A stretch of DNA of 64,000 nucleotides from positions 62,001 through 126,000 of the forward strand of contig JAFEKR010000039.1 of the NCBI GenBank assembly GCA_019022495.1. Direction: 5' to 3'. The notes beneath the pieces were generated by a model that worked only from the letters and a program-made list of their open reading frames with translations, was not told the origin of the DNA and searched no databases. This stretch comes from Epichloe hybrida (lineage: Eukaryota; Ascomycota; Sordariomycetes; Hypocreales; Clavicipitaceae). The translations under genes and the position numbers were made by a program. Below, piece by piece: positions 21,111-33,421 of this stretch (positions are counted from its first letter, which is position 1; the number at the start of each line of letters is the position of its first letter).

Positions 21111-22385
21111 TGCAAGTGACGTTTTTGTCACAATATGACGAAATTGTAAAGATATGTAGTGATGAATTTTGCAAGAAGGGAATCCCAGAGTTCGGATGGC
21201 GGTAGGCGGTAGGCGGTAGGCGGTTGGCGGTAGGCGGTTGGCGGTTGGCGGTTGGCGATTGGACATGGTGGCTTAAAAGTAGTTGAAGTAGTTGAAGCCG
21301 TGGGCCCAGAATCAAGGCCATGCCGAGCCGCCTTTTCTGTTATTGCCTGGCTTTTTGGAGAGCAAGAGGAGGAGCCTCATGTTGTCAGCCTGTAAGCGCA
21401 AGCGTGTGAAACCCCAGCGCGTGGCCCAGATTGCCCGGAGGCTAAGCCAGCCACAGAGAGGGAAACCCGCCATCATCACGGCAACGTTCCAGTCGGGGTC
21501 TTTTCACAGTGGCGTGGGACATGCTTAAATTAGGACCCCTGGGTAGATAATCTTGCTGTCAAAGCTGAGCGGGATATCAGCCAGGAGGCCCAAGACGCAA
21601 GGAGAAAGGAGAGAAGAAGAAGGGGGTGAAAAGGGGGTATGTGGCAGAGGGAAAGGCGGAGCCCCGAGGGGGTGTGCGTGCATGAAGGACATGAGGCAGA
21701 GCCAATGAAAAGCCAAGGTAAAGGGGATTACATAATGTACATGTACACACGAAGGCGGGCGACCAGGGAGTCAGATGAGATGGATGTGGTGATGACTTGA
21801 TGTCACACCCCTCGCTACCCGTTTTCTTGCCAGGTTGCGCACATCACATCAGCCTTATGCTTGTCTCCTTTGGCACTTTGATGGGCGCCTTGCAGGGTAA
21901 ATGTCCAACAAGCTGTCCAACAAGCTTTTCGGGGCAACGGGCTAAATTAGGGCGACGGTGACAAGGTGGTTAATACAATGTACAAACACTGGCGGAAGAA
22001 CGTAGCATACATAAAAAGAAGCATACCGAGTGATACTTTAGTCTTTGGCTGCCGTCATCAACCGCTTACTAATGTCATCGAGGATCTGGTGCTCTCTACA
22101 TGAATACGTACGTCTCCATGCCCGCTTTCCACATTCACAGTCAGGTACATCATCCATACATGCTTTTGGGTGCCACGCCACGCCACGCCACGCCATGCAT
22201 CCATCTATCTGATGGGCTCACCGAACAGTCTTCATTCCTGCATCGACAGCCTACGATTCGGGCGTGCCAAGCTCAGGAAGCGCGGGTCAACACGGACCAC
22301 GCCTTTGACCTTCGTCTAGAGATCAACGCGTGTGGTCCATCTGAAAAAGCGGTGCGGTGACAGTGACAGTGGCAGTGGAATAGCA
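21111..22385. other. Intergenic region between divergent zinc-cluster and LYC1-like genes
   Basis: About 1.27 kb between opposing starts. It includes a 7-bp minisatellite (21198-21260), purine-rich DNA around 21595-21660, and a short CGCCA repeat near 22178-22196. No coding region is supported. Confidence 0.55.
21198..21260. repeat. 7-bp minisatellite, nine units of GGCGGTW
   Basis: The units alternate GGCGGTA and GGCGGTT; the last is GGCGATT. The array sits 88 bp upstream of the zinc-cluster gene's start codon, so it lies in or next to its promoter/leader. Confidence 0.93.
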
Positions 22386-23558
22386 ATGGCTCTTCCCAGC
22401 GCCTCGAGCAACAGTCCCTCCCTCATCCTGGCCAGAGCTACTCCGGATGAGCGAGTCAAGACATGGATGCGACACCAGCCCTTTTGGGGATCGATATATA
22501 CTCCCCAGGCTTACGTGGACCGCGAAGAACAACTCCTGACCTGCCGCCTCACCCGCGACGGCCGCCTAACCACCTGGATTCTCACACAAGACACAAACAG
22601 CAGCAGCAGCACCACCACCACCGCCGCCGCCGCCACCCGACCCATCCTCTCCTCCTTGGAAACATATCGCAAAAGAGCCATCGTCAGAGACACAACCGGC
22701 ACAGTTCGCGACGTCACCGCCCACGGCGTAGCCACCGTCTTCACCTCTCAACACCACCGCCGCAAGGGCTACAGCTCCAAGATGCTGTCTCTCCTCGGCG
22801 ACAGACTCGCCCACCAGCAGTCCCAAGAGCAAGGTAGTGCAGAATTCTCCGTTCTTTTCTCCGACATTGGCAAGACTTTCTACGCCCAAAACCAGTGGAT
22901 GCCCTTCCCGAGCACTCATCTGTCTTTCCCCGTGAGCCCATTCACCACCAAACATGACAGTTCTCTAACCCCCATCACAAATGACAACTTGCCCATGGTC
23001 GCCGAGCTGGATGAGCGCGTCCTGCGCGACAAGTTGGCCGCCCCGCCAGCTCCGCCGAACACGGTTCGAGTCGCTATCCTCCCAGACCTGGCGACCTACG
23101 AATGGCACTTCGCCAGAGAAGCCATCCTGTCTAGTCATCTTCTCGGGAAAGTTCCCTCCATCCACGGTGCCTTGTACACGCCTGCCGGGCTGCCAGGTTC
23201 CCGCGTTTGGATGCTGTGGTCCCCCAGTGCGTCCGGAGGCAGGGAAGACCCGGGCAAGAACGTCATGAACATTCTTCATTTTGCGATTGAAGATGATGAC
23301 ATCCCGGATGACGAGCTAGCAAACGCCTTTGAATCCATCATGGGTCTCGCGCATACCCAGGCGAGGGAGTGGCTTTGTCCCAAGATAGACATGTGGAATC
23401 CAGACGAACGTACGCAAAAGTTGGCGCGTCACATGGTTAATTTGAGGAGCGAGCTTGTTGTTCGCGAAACTTCATGCATTGCAAGCCTGAGATGGTTCGG
23501 TGAGGGCTCTGTCTCCGCCGTAGAATGGGTCGATAACCAGAAATTCGAATGGTGTTAG
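22386..23558 (+). CDS. LYC1-like lysine N6-acetyltransferase (GNAT)
   Basis: A single exon encodes 390 residues from an ATG in CAATGGC context; the upstream in-frame start is only a GTG. The protein opens 'LILARATPDERVKTWMRHQP' and contains 'WILTQDT' and 'LSSLETYRKRAIV'. It also has the acetyl-CoA binding pattern 'VATVFTSQHHRRKGYSSKML' (R-R-K-G-Y, GNAT motif A) near residues 115-135. This layout matches the ascomycete LYC1 family, whose Yarrowia member acetylates the lysine side chain at the first step of lysine catabolism. A low-complexity Ser/Thr/Ala insertion (about residues 75-87) separates two conserved blocks. The C-terminal half, including 'LPDLATYEWHFAREAIL', is family-typical. Substrate specificity here is inferred, not shown. 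Confidence 0.8.
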   Translation: MALPSASSNSPSLILARATPDERVKTWMRHQPFWGSIYTPQAYVDREEQLLTCRLTRDGRLTTWILTQDTNSSSSTTTTAAAATRPILSSLETYRKRAIVRDTTGTVRDVTAHGVATVFTSQHHRRKGYSSKMLSLLGDRLAHQQSQEQGSAEFSVLFSDIGKTFYAQNQWMPFPSTHLSFPVSPFTTKHDSSLTPITNDNLPMVAELDERVLRDKLAAPPAPPNTVRVAILPDLATYEWHFAREAILSSHLLGKVPSIHGALYTPAGLPGSRVWMLWSPSASGGREDPGKNVMNILHFAIEDDDIPDDELANAFESIMGLAHTQAREWLCPKIDMWNPDERTQKLARHMVNLRSELVVRETSCIASLRWFGEGSVSAVEWVDNQKFEWC

Positions 23559-23861
23559 GTAGATAAACAACGGCGTGTAAATAAGCGAGACTTATCCAAG
23601 AGAATATGTAGACAAAACTGGATAGACTTATTGGTGGGGGGGGGGGGGGGAGTTCAAGTCATGATTCATTCATCTACCCCTTTACTATAAAGTGAATATC
23701 GCCATGCCAAGTGATCCTTTGAAAATGACATGAGTATACACAAAAGCTCTTCCCTTTCCCTCGAAGTACACAATCCCTATTACTAAACACCTACTCCAAG
23801 AGCCCTTTGCTAAGTTTATGTCCTTTTTTTGCTTTTAATAACCCCTTTTTGCCATTTCTCT
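23559..23861. other. Intergenic region with poly-G tract
   Basis: This is the 303-bp convergent gap between the LYC1-like gene and the prolyl-tRNA synthetase gene. A run of 15 G occurs at 23636-23650, a likely site of length error or polymorphism. Nothing else is seen. Confidence 0.6.
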
Positions 23862-25602
23862 TTAATAGCTTCTGCCAAACATGACCCATTTCTGAGCCTT
23901 GCCCTTGCATTCAGGGTTCAAGCATGCAGTCTCGCCAGGAACCAAATCGTTTACTTGGGGCTGCTCGAAGGGAATGCACAAACTCTTCATTCCCATCGAG
24001 GGAACCTTTTGATTTTCGGGCACGTCTCGATTATCGTCAGCCCGTGTAGTCAACTCCTTAATACGGTCTTCGCACTTGCCGTCAAGGCAGAAAGGAATGA
24101 GGACAAGGTTTTTCTCATCCAGAGAAGGAAGTACATCATCCCATTTGGTAATCACCTTGCGATGTTCCCTGAAGCCATTTTCTGCTTTCTTGTACATATC
24201 CGCTTGGATAGTCTCCAGAAGCTCAGGGATCTTGGTGGCGAGGTCTGCAATGGGGACCTCGCCCTTCTCGCCAGTGTCACGTCGAGCATACGACACGACT
24301 TCTTTGGCGGCATCCTTGGGTCCGAACTCAAGACGCAGCGGTACACCCTTCATCTCCCAGTCGTTGAATTTCCAAGCCGGGGTGTAGCCTTCTCTCCAGT
24401 CAGACTCGGATCGCACACCGGCCTTCTTGAGAGTAACGCGCATCTCATCCATCTGATCCTCGTGCTTCTTCTTATCTTCAGGGCTTGTGTTCTTGTTGAT
24501 GCCTACTGGGACGAAAACGACTTGAAGCTGAGCAATACGGGGAGGCAACACGAGACCCTTGTTGTCACCATGAACCATGACCATCACGCCAATGACACGA
24601 GTTGAAAGACCCCAAGAGTTCTGCCAGACATTGACATGCTGACCCTTGTTCTGAGGATCCTCAACTGTGATGTGGAACATCTTACTGAAGTTCTGTCCCA
24701 GTGCGTGAGAAGTGGCTCCCTGGATGCCTCGACCGTTGGAGGGTATGTATCCTTCCACAGTGGTGGTGTAGTAACCTCCGGCAAACTTCTCATTCTCCGT
24801 CTTGGTGCCACGGACAACAGGAACAGCGAGGAGTTGCTCGTACACACCAGCATAAAGTTCCAAAATCTCCAAAACTTCTTTACTCGCCATTTCTTCAGTC
24901 AGGTGGGCGGTGTGGCCCTCTTGCCACAAGAATTCTCGAGTTCGGAGGAATGGAGTGGTCTGCTTAGCCTCCCAGCGTACCACGGAATTCCACTGGTTCA
25001 ATCGGAGAGGCAGGTCTCGGTGGTTGCGGATCCATTTCGAGTAGTAGGGATACATTACAGCTTCGGAAGTGGGACGAATTGCCACGGGAACTTCGAGTTT
25101 CTTATCACCACTGCCAGATTCCAAAAGTCAGTTCCTGAAGGATTATGATGTAATGCGGGAAGATTGTGCAGAATACCTACGCTCTCTCAACCCAAGCTAA
25201 CTCGGGCGCGAAGCCCTCGACGTGATCTTTCTCCTTATCCAGGGAGGTCTTGGATAAAAACATAGGGAAGCTGGTTTCCTCGACGCCCATCTCCTCAATA
25301 TGGCTTTGGAACCACTTGCGAATGGTGTTCCATATATGCATAGACAAGGGACGCAGGACAAAGAAACCTGAGATCTCCTGGTAGTACTCGACCATTTCGG
25401 CTTTGAGAACCACTTCTTGGTACCATGCTGAGAAGTTCTCCGCCTTGGAGTTCGTGATACCAATGATCTCGTCGGTCTTCTTGCCTCCAACAACAGGAAG
25501 GGGACCCATCTTTGCTGCCTTGGCTGCCTTTTCAGCGGCAAGCTTGGCCTGCTTCTCAGCCTTCTTCAGGGCGCTTTTCGACTGCTCGGCGGGGGCCTCC
25601 AT
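23862..25602 (-). CDS. Cytosolic prolyl-tRNA synthetase (archaeal/eukaryotic class II type)
   Basis: Two exons, complement(25181-25602, 23862-25110), with a 70-bp intron (GTAGGT...GGCAG, branch CTGAC), give 556 residues. The join rebuilds 'ELAWVERAGDKKLEVPV'. After a Lys/Ala-rich leader of about 40 residues come class II motifs. Motif 1 lies around 'MEEMG'-type sequence 'HIEEMGVEETSFPMFL' and 'AIRPTSEAVMYPYYSKW'. Motif 2 is 'FLRTREFLWQEGHTAH'. Motif 3 is 'GVPLRLEFGPKD'. The C-terminal domain has Cys pairs (C...C-L-N-P-E-C) and ends '-MFGRSY', as in eukaryotic-type enzymes. It charges tRNA-Pro with proline in the cytosol. There is no N-terminal YbaK/INS-like editing domain such as yeast ProRS carries. 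Its upstream region has been interrupted by the 32-kb transposon block starting 359 bp from the ATG. Confidence 0.95.
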
Positions 25603-25952
25603 TTTTTTTTTTCTTTTTTTTTCTTATCTTTTTTTGTGCAGCTCAGTTTCGACGAAACGAAGGAAAGGTAGGGCTGTGATAGAGGGAACCGATATAAATT
25701 TCCCACAATTAAACCAAGCCTCTCGGATGCTCGACTATTGACCTGAGAAACGAGACGTGACTTGGGAAAAGCTGCTTCTGACTGGTGTGGCTTTGTTGCA
25801 AGGAGGGGAGGGTCAAAAGATTAGAGTCCGGTCCAACAGGATGACTCTTTCCAAGCTTCGGAGCAGTGTCGGAGTCGCTGTCTGTGGCAAGCGTGCCCCG
25901 CGCTGGGCCCCTTCATTCCTCCTCTGAAGGAGGGGCAGTTGGGGCACAAGGG
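25603..25952. promoter_or_regulatory. Prolyl-tRNA synthetase promoter side of a split intergenic region
   Basis: Balanced-composition DNA, with a T-rich stretch just upstream of the start codon, ends abruptly at the target-site duplication of M2. Its original partner is 58119-58356, so the uninterrupted ProRS-CCT1 intergenic region would be about 600 bp. Confidence 0.6.
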
Positions 25953-25960
25953 TAAATTAA
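25953..25960. repeat. 8-bp target-site duplication, left copy (M2)
   Basis: TAAATTAA directly abuts the left inverted repeat and recurs exactly at 58111-58118. Confidence 0.9.
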
Positions 25961-26162
25961 GGGCGTGGTTATCAAGCAAACGCGTAAGCGTAAATAGCAC
26001 CCCTAAATGTGGCTGGTAGTGGCTAGCACCTAATACTAGGCTTATAGTAAATTTTTACATATGACCCTGTAGTTAGGCCTAACCTTTTCTATAGTAATTC
26101 CCTCTCCTATCCACACACATCATTATAATTACAATTATAACCACATATTTAAAGCTATTCGC
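25961..26162 (+). repeat. Left terminal inverted repeat of M2 (202 bp)
   Basis: It matches the reverse complement of 57909-58110 over its whole length, including the blocks GCGTAAATAGCACCCC, AGTAAATTTTTACATAT and TTAGGCCTAACCTTTTC. Differences are almost all transitions. Confidence 0.95.
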
Positions 26163-27317
26163 TAGCTGCGACAACTAATACTGGCCGCCTATAGTAAATT
26201 ACATAGTAGCTCTGTACTAAGTGTCTAACCACGCCCTTACCCTAACCACCCCCTGCCCTAGCTGAATTATCTCTGCCTATAGCGTTGCCTCTGCTATAAC
26301 CCTCTCTCGTAATTATAATGATAATTTAGCCTAAAAGTCTTGTGTAGATGAATAATTAATACATAATGTATCTTATAATAGTAGACTATATTATTATGTA
26401 ACTATTCCTATGTTATTAGCCTTAATATTATCTAAAATCTCTAGTGTTAAGGTATTAGAGGTATTAGCAGAGGTATTATTAGAGTTAATATTAGTAAGCC
26501 TATTAAGTACGCGCCCGTAGGATTAATAATGTTCTGTGCTAGGCTTATACAAGTTATTATTAATATTATTAGGGACTTTAATAACCTTATGTAAAGCTAT
26601 TTGGACTATACTAATTGCAGTAGGTACTATTAAAGGTAGTGGTTATAGTTACAGGGCATTGCGAGCCTCGCGAACCTTATTAGCCTCTGCTGCCTAGGCA
26701 CGTTTAAAAGCAGACGGCTTACATAAGGTCCTTATAATTAGATTCCTCTTCTCTACCCTAAGAGCCCCCTTAGGCCTGCCTTTTCCTTATATTAGCACGG
26801 GATTAAACAGTCCTACCTGGGAATTATTATTATCTTTGCTAGAATTAATATTAGGGCTTAAACTATCGTGATATTAGTGCTAATACTTGTTAACCTTAGA
26901 GAGCTAAATTAGCTCCTTATCCTTAGTATGCTACTAAAGAAAATGCTAGTAAAGCACACTATATAATATAATAAGCTTACAAGGGTAACAAGGGAATGTA
27001 AGGGCTTTTTCAGGGTCTTTATCTAGCGCTAATTCCTTATTTATTATAAGCTATAATACAATAAAGGAGACCTTATTACAGATAATGCTATAGATAAGTC
27101 TCTGTAATAGATTTAACGTCTTGTAATATTTATTATTTATAGACTATTATATCTTTGTATGTTAATTAACCTAGTATGTTTATAAGCGCCGGAAAACAGA
27201 GGTTAGATTACCTATACTACTCATTAGAATCCTCTTTATAGCAGCATTTAATAACTTAACAATAGAAGTAACTATATAGCCAAAGTGGCAATATTAATTA
27301 ATAAAGCACTTTATAAT

Positions 27318-27322
27318 CTTTT
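27318..27322. repeat. 5-bp target-site duplication, left copy (copia A)
   Basis: CTTTT occurs immediately before the 5' LTR of A and again at 56679-56683 after its 3' LTR. Confidence 0.85.
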
Positions 27323-27630
27323 TGTTGGAACAAAGGTGATATCAATCGCGCGTCGCAGCCGCAATTACCCGGCAGAAGCTCGGGCCGCGCGCGGACCCCA
27401 CACGTGACCTATAACCTAGCATGTTAATTAGCTAGGAAATGTGGGGATACAAATGCGTAACCCCTTTTCCCTTTATATATTATAACTTCTAGCTTTTTAC
27501 CTCTCTTTTAAACAACTTAATTAATTATGATAATAGATAACGTAGCCTAGAATAAATAATCAATAACAATACTATTCTTTAGGCTTATGACTGTATTACA
27601 TATTAAATTTAATACCCTATGAATCTAACA
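27323..27630 (+). repeat. 5' LTR of copia A
   Basis: It starts TGTTGGAACAAAGG and ends GAATCTAACA. The outer 90 bp keep the GC-rich sequence (for example GGCCGCGCGCGGACCC), whereas the inner end shows C-to-T changes relative to the 3' LTR. Confidence 0.95.
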
Positions 27631-28059
27631 CTAATTAGTAGTTACCTTCATAGATAACCACGTAGTCTTTGAACACCATAGATTAGCAAGGTTAATTAGA
27701 AGAGGTAGCTTATCTAATAATAACTTGCCCTATAAAATAGGAGGGCTACGTTTAATAATAAGTTATGCTAACGGAAAGGTATAATATAGCTCTCTTCTTA
27801 CTTTAGTATTAATATCTATATCTATACAGACTCCGAAATAATAAAGAAAGGTTTAATGCTAGTAGCTAAGCTATCCCCTTATCTTTCTTTGTTATACATT
27901 CTATTACGCATTTAAAGTTAACTGCCTTGCCTTGTAATCCTTTATATCCAAAACATGTTATATAATTACAGTTATACCCCTTTTTCTTCTTATATTATAA
28001 GATCTACCTCCCTTAATTAATTAGAATATTAGATATAGCTAAACTATCTAGGACCTCTA

Positions 28060-29803
28060 GTTAATTTAGAGTTCCTAGCAAGACTAATAGCTATAATAAT
28101 GCTATAGAAGGCATTAAAACAGGAGATAATAATAAATACCCTAATAAAGGAAAAACCCTTATTTACACTAACCTATACCCCTATATCTCTATAAGGCTTT
28201 AATAATATATTATAGAAGAACTACTCTAATAAATAGGAAATTCTGAATATAAAGAGATAATAATACCTAAGGAAATTAGTCTCTATATCCTTATGAAAAC
28301 TAAATAATATAAGGAGTAAGGGTTATTTAGAAGAATACTATTCTCTGAATTTAGTAATAACTTTTATAAATAGTTAAGGGATAAGTTTGCGGAAGGAAGA
28401 GGCCTTTTATAAAATAGACTTTAAGACTATCTTCTTTATAACGAAGTGTATATAACTATTAGAAGAGGTACTAAGATAGTAAATAACCTTAAAGAAGTAG
28501 TAAACTAAGAAGAATTTAGATTTTAAACTCTTAAAGAAATTAAAGAGGCTAGGAAGAAGTATATAGGCTTCTAAAAGAACCTATAGAATAAAGAGTTCTT
28601 CTGTAATTTACTAGATAACAGTAATGTTAGAACTAGGTAACTTACCCTATTACCCTAGTTATTAGTATAATTACTATTAAAAGGATTAATAAGCTAGACT
28701 CCCCTAGGAAAACTAAGTTAATCCCCTCTAGGAAGGCCTAGTTAATCTCCCCTAGGAAGGTTAATTAACCTAGAGTTAAGACCGCCTAAGGATACTATTT
28801 GCAAGCATCTATAGGTAACTCCCTTACTTATACCTTTACTAGAGGTAAGTTAGTAGTATTACCCTAGTAACACTACTAATAATACCCCTAAGTAAGAGAG
28901 TTACTAATAGAGGTAACCTATGCTATCTAGGGCTAGTAGTGCCCTTATTAGCATAGCTTAAAGAGCTATAATTCCTCCTTCCTAATATAAGGAAGAGGAG
29001 GATTAGAGGGAATAATAAGCCCTAAGGGTGCTACTTATAAAGCTACTCTCTTACTTCCTAAAGACCTTACTACCCCTTTTATAAATATAAAGGGAAATAC
29101 CTAGAGAACCCCTATAAACCTAAAGACCTTTACTAAAGTAAATTATTAACCTATCTAAGGTATACCCTAAAGAATAACTCTATAGCGCTAATAACTATAA
29201 TATTCTTAAATTAAAGCTATAAATATTCTATAGAAAATATAAGTTACTTAATATCTAGCCTAAATAAGCTAGTTATGCTTTTAAGGTTATACTTAAAGGT
29301 AAAGTACTATAATACTATGTAAACTACCTCTCTAAACCTAGATAACTATAAGATCTCCCTATGCTTATTAGCTATATAAGAGAATGATTTAAAACTAAAA
29401 ATATATAGTAAAGATATTTACTAGAGTGAAATAATACTTCCCTATAAGGAATAGTAAATAATAACCTAAGTAAGTTAATAATTAAATACTTTAATAAACT
29501 TATAGAAAGACTAGCTATCTTATAATAAGTAGTACTTAAAGTAAGCTAAACTAAAAGGGCACTTTAGAATTAACTTATTAGAGCTTGTTATAGTATTCTA
29601 GAGTGTAGAGAAGCGATTATAAATCCGCTAGATAGACTATAAGAGTTCTATAAATAGATTAGAATAACCCTTTATCTTATTAAGGAAGAGAAGAAAAACT
29701 ATTAATAGTTCCTAACTAAAGCTATAACCCTAGAGTAATTCTAGACTAACTAAAGATATAATAGGACTGGAAAAGAGACCTAATACCCCTTGAAACTATA
29801 AGG
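28060..29803 (+). pseudogene. Remnant gag region of copia A (left of the gypsy insertion)
   Basis: This is degenerate sequence closely matching the corresponding part of copia D (40540-42270), with many TAG/TAA codons. It stops where gypsy B is inserted, just before the CCHC zinc knuckle. Confidence 0.75.
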
Positions 29804-29808
29804 AAGAG
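29804..29808. repeat. 5-bp target-site duplication, left copy (gypsy B)
   Basis: AAGAG occurs before the element and again at 52349-52353 after it. Confidence 0.88.
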
Positions 29809-30075
29809 TGTCACGACTGTGTTCAGGGAGATATAAACGGAGTGAAGGCTAAGGTTCTTAGTCATAGCTAGAGAGCTACTACTTAGGGGTAGGTACATAA
29901 AGGTCTTAAACTCTAACCTCCTATATCTCTTATAGGCAGTCCTTATTTAAATACCCTACTACATACACATAGCTATCTTATAGCTACTTAGTTATCTATG
30001 AAACCTAAGGCTTATCTAAGGGCTCTAATATATAACTATCCTATCCATAGCCCCTTAGCCTCTATACTCCTAATA
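29809..30075 (-). repeat. 3' LTR of gypsy B
   Basis: 267 bp. The outer edge (TGTCACGACTGTGTTCAGGG on the + strand) is unmutated; the inner edge is RIP-converted (ACTCCTAATA where the intact LTR has GCTCCTGACA). Confidence 0.93.
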
Positions 30076-31990
30076 TACTACCCCCCTAATATATAATTAT
30101 CCTTAATTAAAAAGAGCTGCTTAGCTAGTATGTGTATACTATATATAACCTATAGTAATGCTTATATTACTAGCTATACTATTAGTGTGTAGTATTATGT
30201 CCGCTTTAAATAATAAGATAGATATTACGGGGTCCTAGATAATCCTTCTTATAACCTCTAGATTATGAATAGCTGTATACTTGCTACTTTATTACCTCTA
30301 ATATATATACCTCTATCTAGTAAGTTACTAGCACTAAGTAAATAGGCTACCTATATTAAATTTTATAATTAGGTTAAATAGATAGGGTAACGCATACTAT
30401 TTAAAATAAATAACTTCTTATCTAATATTAGGGATATTATATTAATCTCGCTAGGAGTTCGTAGCTAGTGTGCGTATCTGCTAGTAGCGGCCGTAACTAT
30501 AAATATTATAATTCCTAGATTAGCTACACATAGCATGTAGATTACTTAGGGGTCTAGGGCTAATATAAAAGAGGCCTGCTTTTCCTTACTTTTATATACT
30601 TTTCTTCCCTCTATATCCTCCCTTAGTATTATAAGTTACCCTTACCTATAAGCTAGTAGCTTTATAGCTTCTCTTATAGCGGTTTCTAATATCCTATAGT
30701 ATTACTTTATTATCTATATCTACCCTTATCTAAAACACCTGAATTCTCTTAAACACTAAAAGGTTAGTTACTTATCTTTTACTTATAAGTTTCTTATAGT
30801 GTATTACTACTAACTTACTAGTAGTTAATAATATCTTTAATATAAGCTACTACTCTACTACTATTACCTCCCTTTAGTAAGAAGAATTCCTTAATATCTC
30901 CTTTAAAGTCTCCTAGTAAGAAGTATATAGCTTTAAAAATCTTAATATAAGTATAATATCTCTACCCCCTAGCGCTTACCTTACTAACTTATAGCTAGTA
31001 GTACTAGTAAAATAAAAATTCCTTACATCTACTACATATAGTAAGTTATAATATAGGCTATTATACCTAAAGATAGTAATAGCATAAAGCTATAATATAT
31101 TATTAAGGGCAAATCTATCCTAACCTAATATACTAATTCTCTAAGTATAACTTTACTACTATCTTACTATATATTACTCCTAACTTACATAAATAACTTA
31201 ATAAAATACACCTATTATATATATAATAATAAGGACTACACTAGGGTTTATTCTCCTTTTCTTACTACTAATATATATACTAATATACTACTAGTATCCT
31301 ACTTAGTTTACCTAGTTATACTATACGCTCTTTAAGTATATTAATGCTTATAGTAATCCTAAAGATAATTTATACTTTCTTAATAATATATATATCTCTT
31401 ATTTCTATAACTTAGTTACTACTAATATACTACTAGTATTTAATATATATAAAACGCAAACTTTATAATACGCTCCTAACTACTAAAAATACTAATAAGC
31501 GTGGTTAGGTAAGGTAAGCGTAACTTATAGTAAAAGTTATATATAAGGCTAACGCTAATAAATAAGTTACTATATTACTACTTAATAATACTATTAATCT
31601 AGAAGTCTAGATTAATATTTCTAATAGCTTGTGTTTTATTATATAAAACCTTTTATCTATATGTATTTCTATGCTCTAGTTTATAGCTTTACTAACTTAC
31701 TAGTAACTTACTACTAACACGTCCGCGCTTCCTACTTATATTAGGCTACTAGACCTCCCTAGCAAGCTTTATATGTATATATATAGGGAGGGGGATTCCT
31801 CTAATAATAAGAATAAATCCTCTGCCCCTATTAGCATAGGTAAGAATACTAGGGGCTAGGTAGGTGATGTGTTAATAGAATAATCAGTGTAAAGTAGCTA
31901 TGAGTTAGGTTTCTAAGAATTTATCTGGATTTTTTTTGTATATTACTACTACTATCTAAACTCTACTGAATATAACTTTATATCCGTGAA
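30076..31990 (-). other. Long 3' non-coding region of gypsy B
   Basis: About 1.9 kb between the chromodomain stop and the 3' LTR shows no recognisable protein remnant on either strand. It contains a 24-bp palindrome at 31593-31616 (arms ATTAATCTAGA and TCTAGATTAAT) that is conserved in element C. Confidence 0.6.
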
Positions 31991-33149
31991 CTAGCTACTT
32001 AGTTACTACTTATAATCCTTAATAATATCTATTATAATAAAATCTCTTTTCTTTACCTAAGAGTTCTCTAAAGTATTATAGCCCTTCTATTTAACTAGGT
32101 ATTTCTAATGTCTCCTATTATAATAATATGATATAATTCTCTTAACTTTAAACTCTTACTTATTATTTATAACGTTCTCTTGTAGTAAGAATATATCTTC
32201 TATACTAGATAGGTCCCTTACGAATGGTTTAAGGTTAGTAATATTAAAAACATTATGTAGATATGTTTTACGTGGTAGCCTTAATTAATATATAAGTCCG
32301 TAGGTACTAATTGCCTTTTTGATTTTATAAGGGCTTAGGTACTTTATACTTAGCTTCCTACTAGGTTACTATAAGTTAATATTCTTTGTAAATAATAAAA
32401 TATAGTTACCTATATTAAACCTTATTAGGGTCCGCTTCTTATTATAGTGCTTTATATACTAGACTTACAAGTTACTTAGAAGCTACTTAATTACTATATA
32501 TCTATCTCTTAGTGTAATAGTATAAGTTTCTACCTAGTTATTTACTATAGGAATATTCGCAACCACTTACTATAGTCCCCTAGGGTTATAGCCTCACAGT
32601 ACCTTAGCTAGGGTATAGCTATAAGTTAAATAGATGCTTATATTATATGTAAACTATGCTATTAAAAGATTATTAGCCTAATTAGTTTAGTTAAAGTAAG
32701 TAAAGGCTCTTAAATAATACTCTAAAACTTAGTTTAGACGTTCTATCTGACCATTTGTCTACAGGTGAAACACAGTGCTTAGTTACTGCTTAGTTATAAT
32801 AAGGTAGTAGAAGGTTATCTAAAACCCGCTAGTGAAAGTTAAACCCTAGTCTATAATAATACCCTCTAGAGCACTATAATCCCTAAAAACATACTCTAAG
32901 AATATAGTAGCTAACCTATTACTAGTTATACGCGTTAAAACAGGGATGTAAATACTATACTTTATAAAATAGTCTATAATAACTAAGATTATATTATAAG
33001 TCTAGTTTATGTCTTTCACAGGTGGTAGCCCTGTAATAAAGTCTATTAATAATTCTTAAAAAGGCTAATTAGGCACTAGTAGCGCTACTAGCTTGCTATA
33101 GGGTTTGTAGTGCCTTAGCTTTAAAGTTTAATAGCTTACGTAAGTTCGC
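31990..33149 (-). pseudogene. Remnant integrase C-terminal part and chromodomain of gypsy B
   Basis: The minus-strand translation (stops read as Gln/Trp) matches the integrase core and chromodomain of element C at 37745-38895. The frame was cut by insertion of C. Confidence 0.78.
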
Positions 33150-33154
33150 ATATA
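33150..33154. repeat. 5-bp target-site duplication, left copy (gypsy C)
   Basis: ATATA occurs before C and at 47879-47883 after it. The unmutated site can be seen in C's own integrase (around 37740-37750). Confidence 0.85.
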
Positions 33155-33421
33155 TGTCAGGAGCACGGAGGCCAAGGGGCTATGGACGGGACGGTCACAT
33201 GTTAGAGCCCTTAGATAAGCCTTAGGTTCCGCGGATAACTAAGTAGCTATAAGATAGCTACATGCATATAGTAGGGTATTTAGATAAGGACTACCTATAA
33301 GAGATATAGGAGGTTAGAGTTTAAGACCTTTATACACCTACCCCTAAGTAATAGCTCTCTAGCTATAACTAAGAACCTTAGCCTTTACTTTATTTATATC
33401 TCCTTAAATATAGTTATAATA
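33155..33421 (+). repeat. 5' LTR of gypsy C
   Basis: It starts TGTCAGGAGCACGGAGGCC. The first 70-80 bp are intact and GC-rich; the inner end is RIP-converted (ATAGTTATAATA). Confidence 0.94.

Noticed and set aside
23829..25148. Long + strand frames (258 and 170 codons) over the prolyl-tRNA synthetase gene
   Set aside because: Exact antisense shadows of a strongly conserved enzyme.
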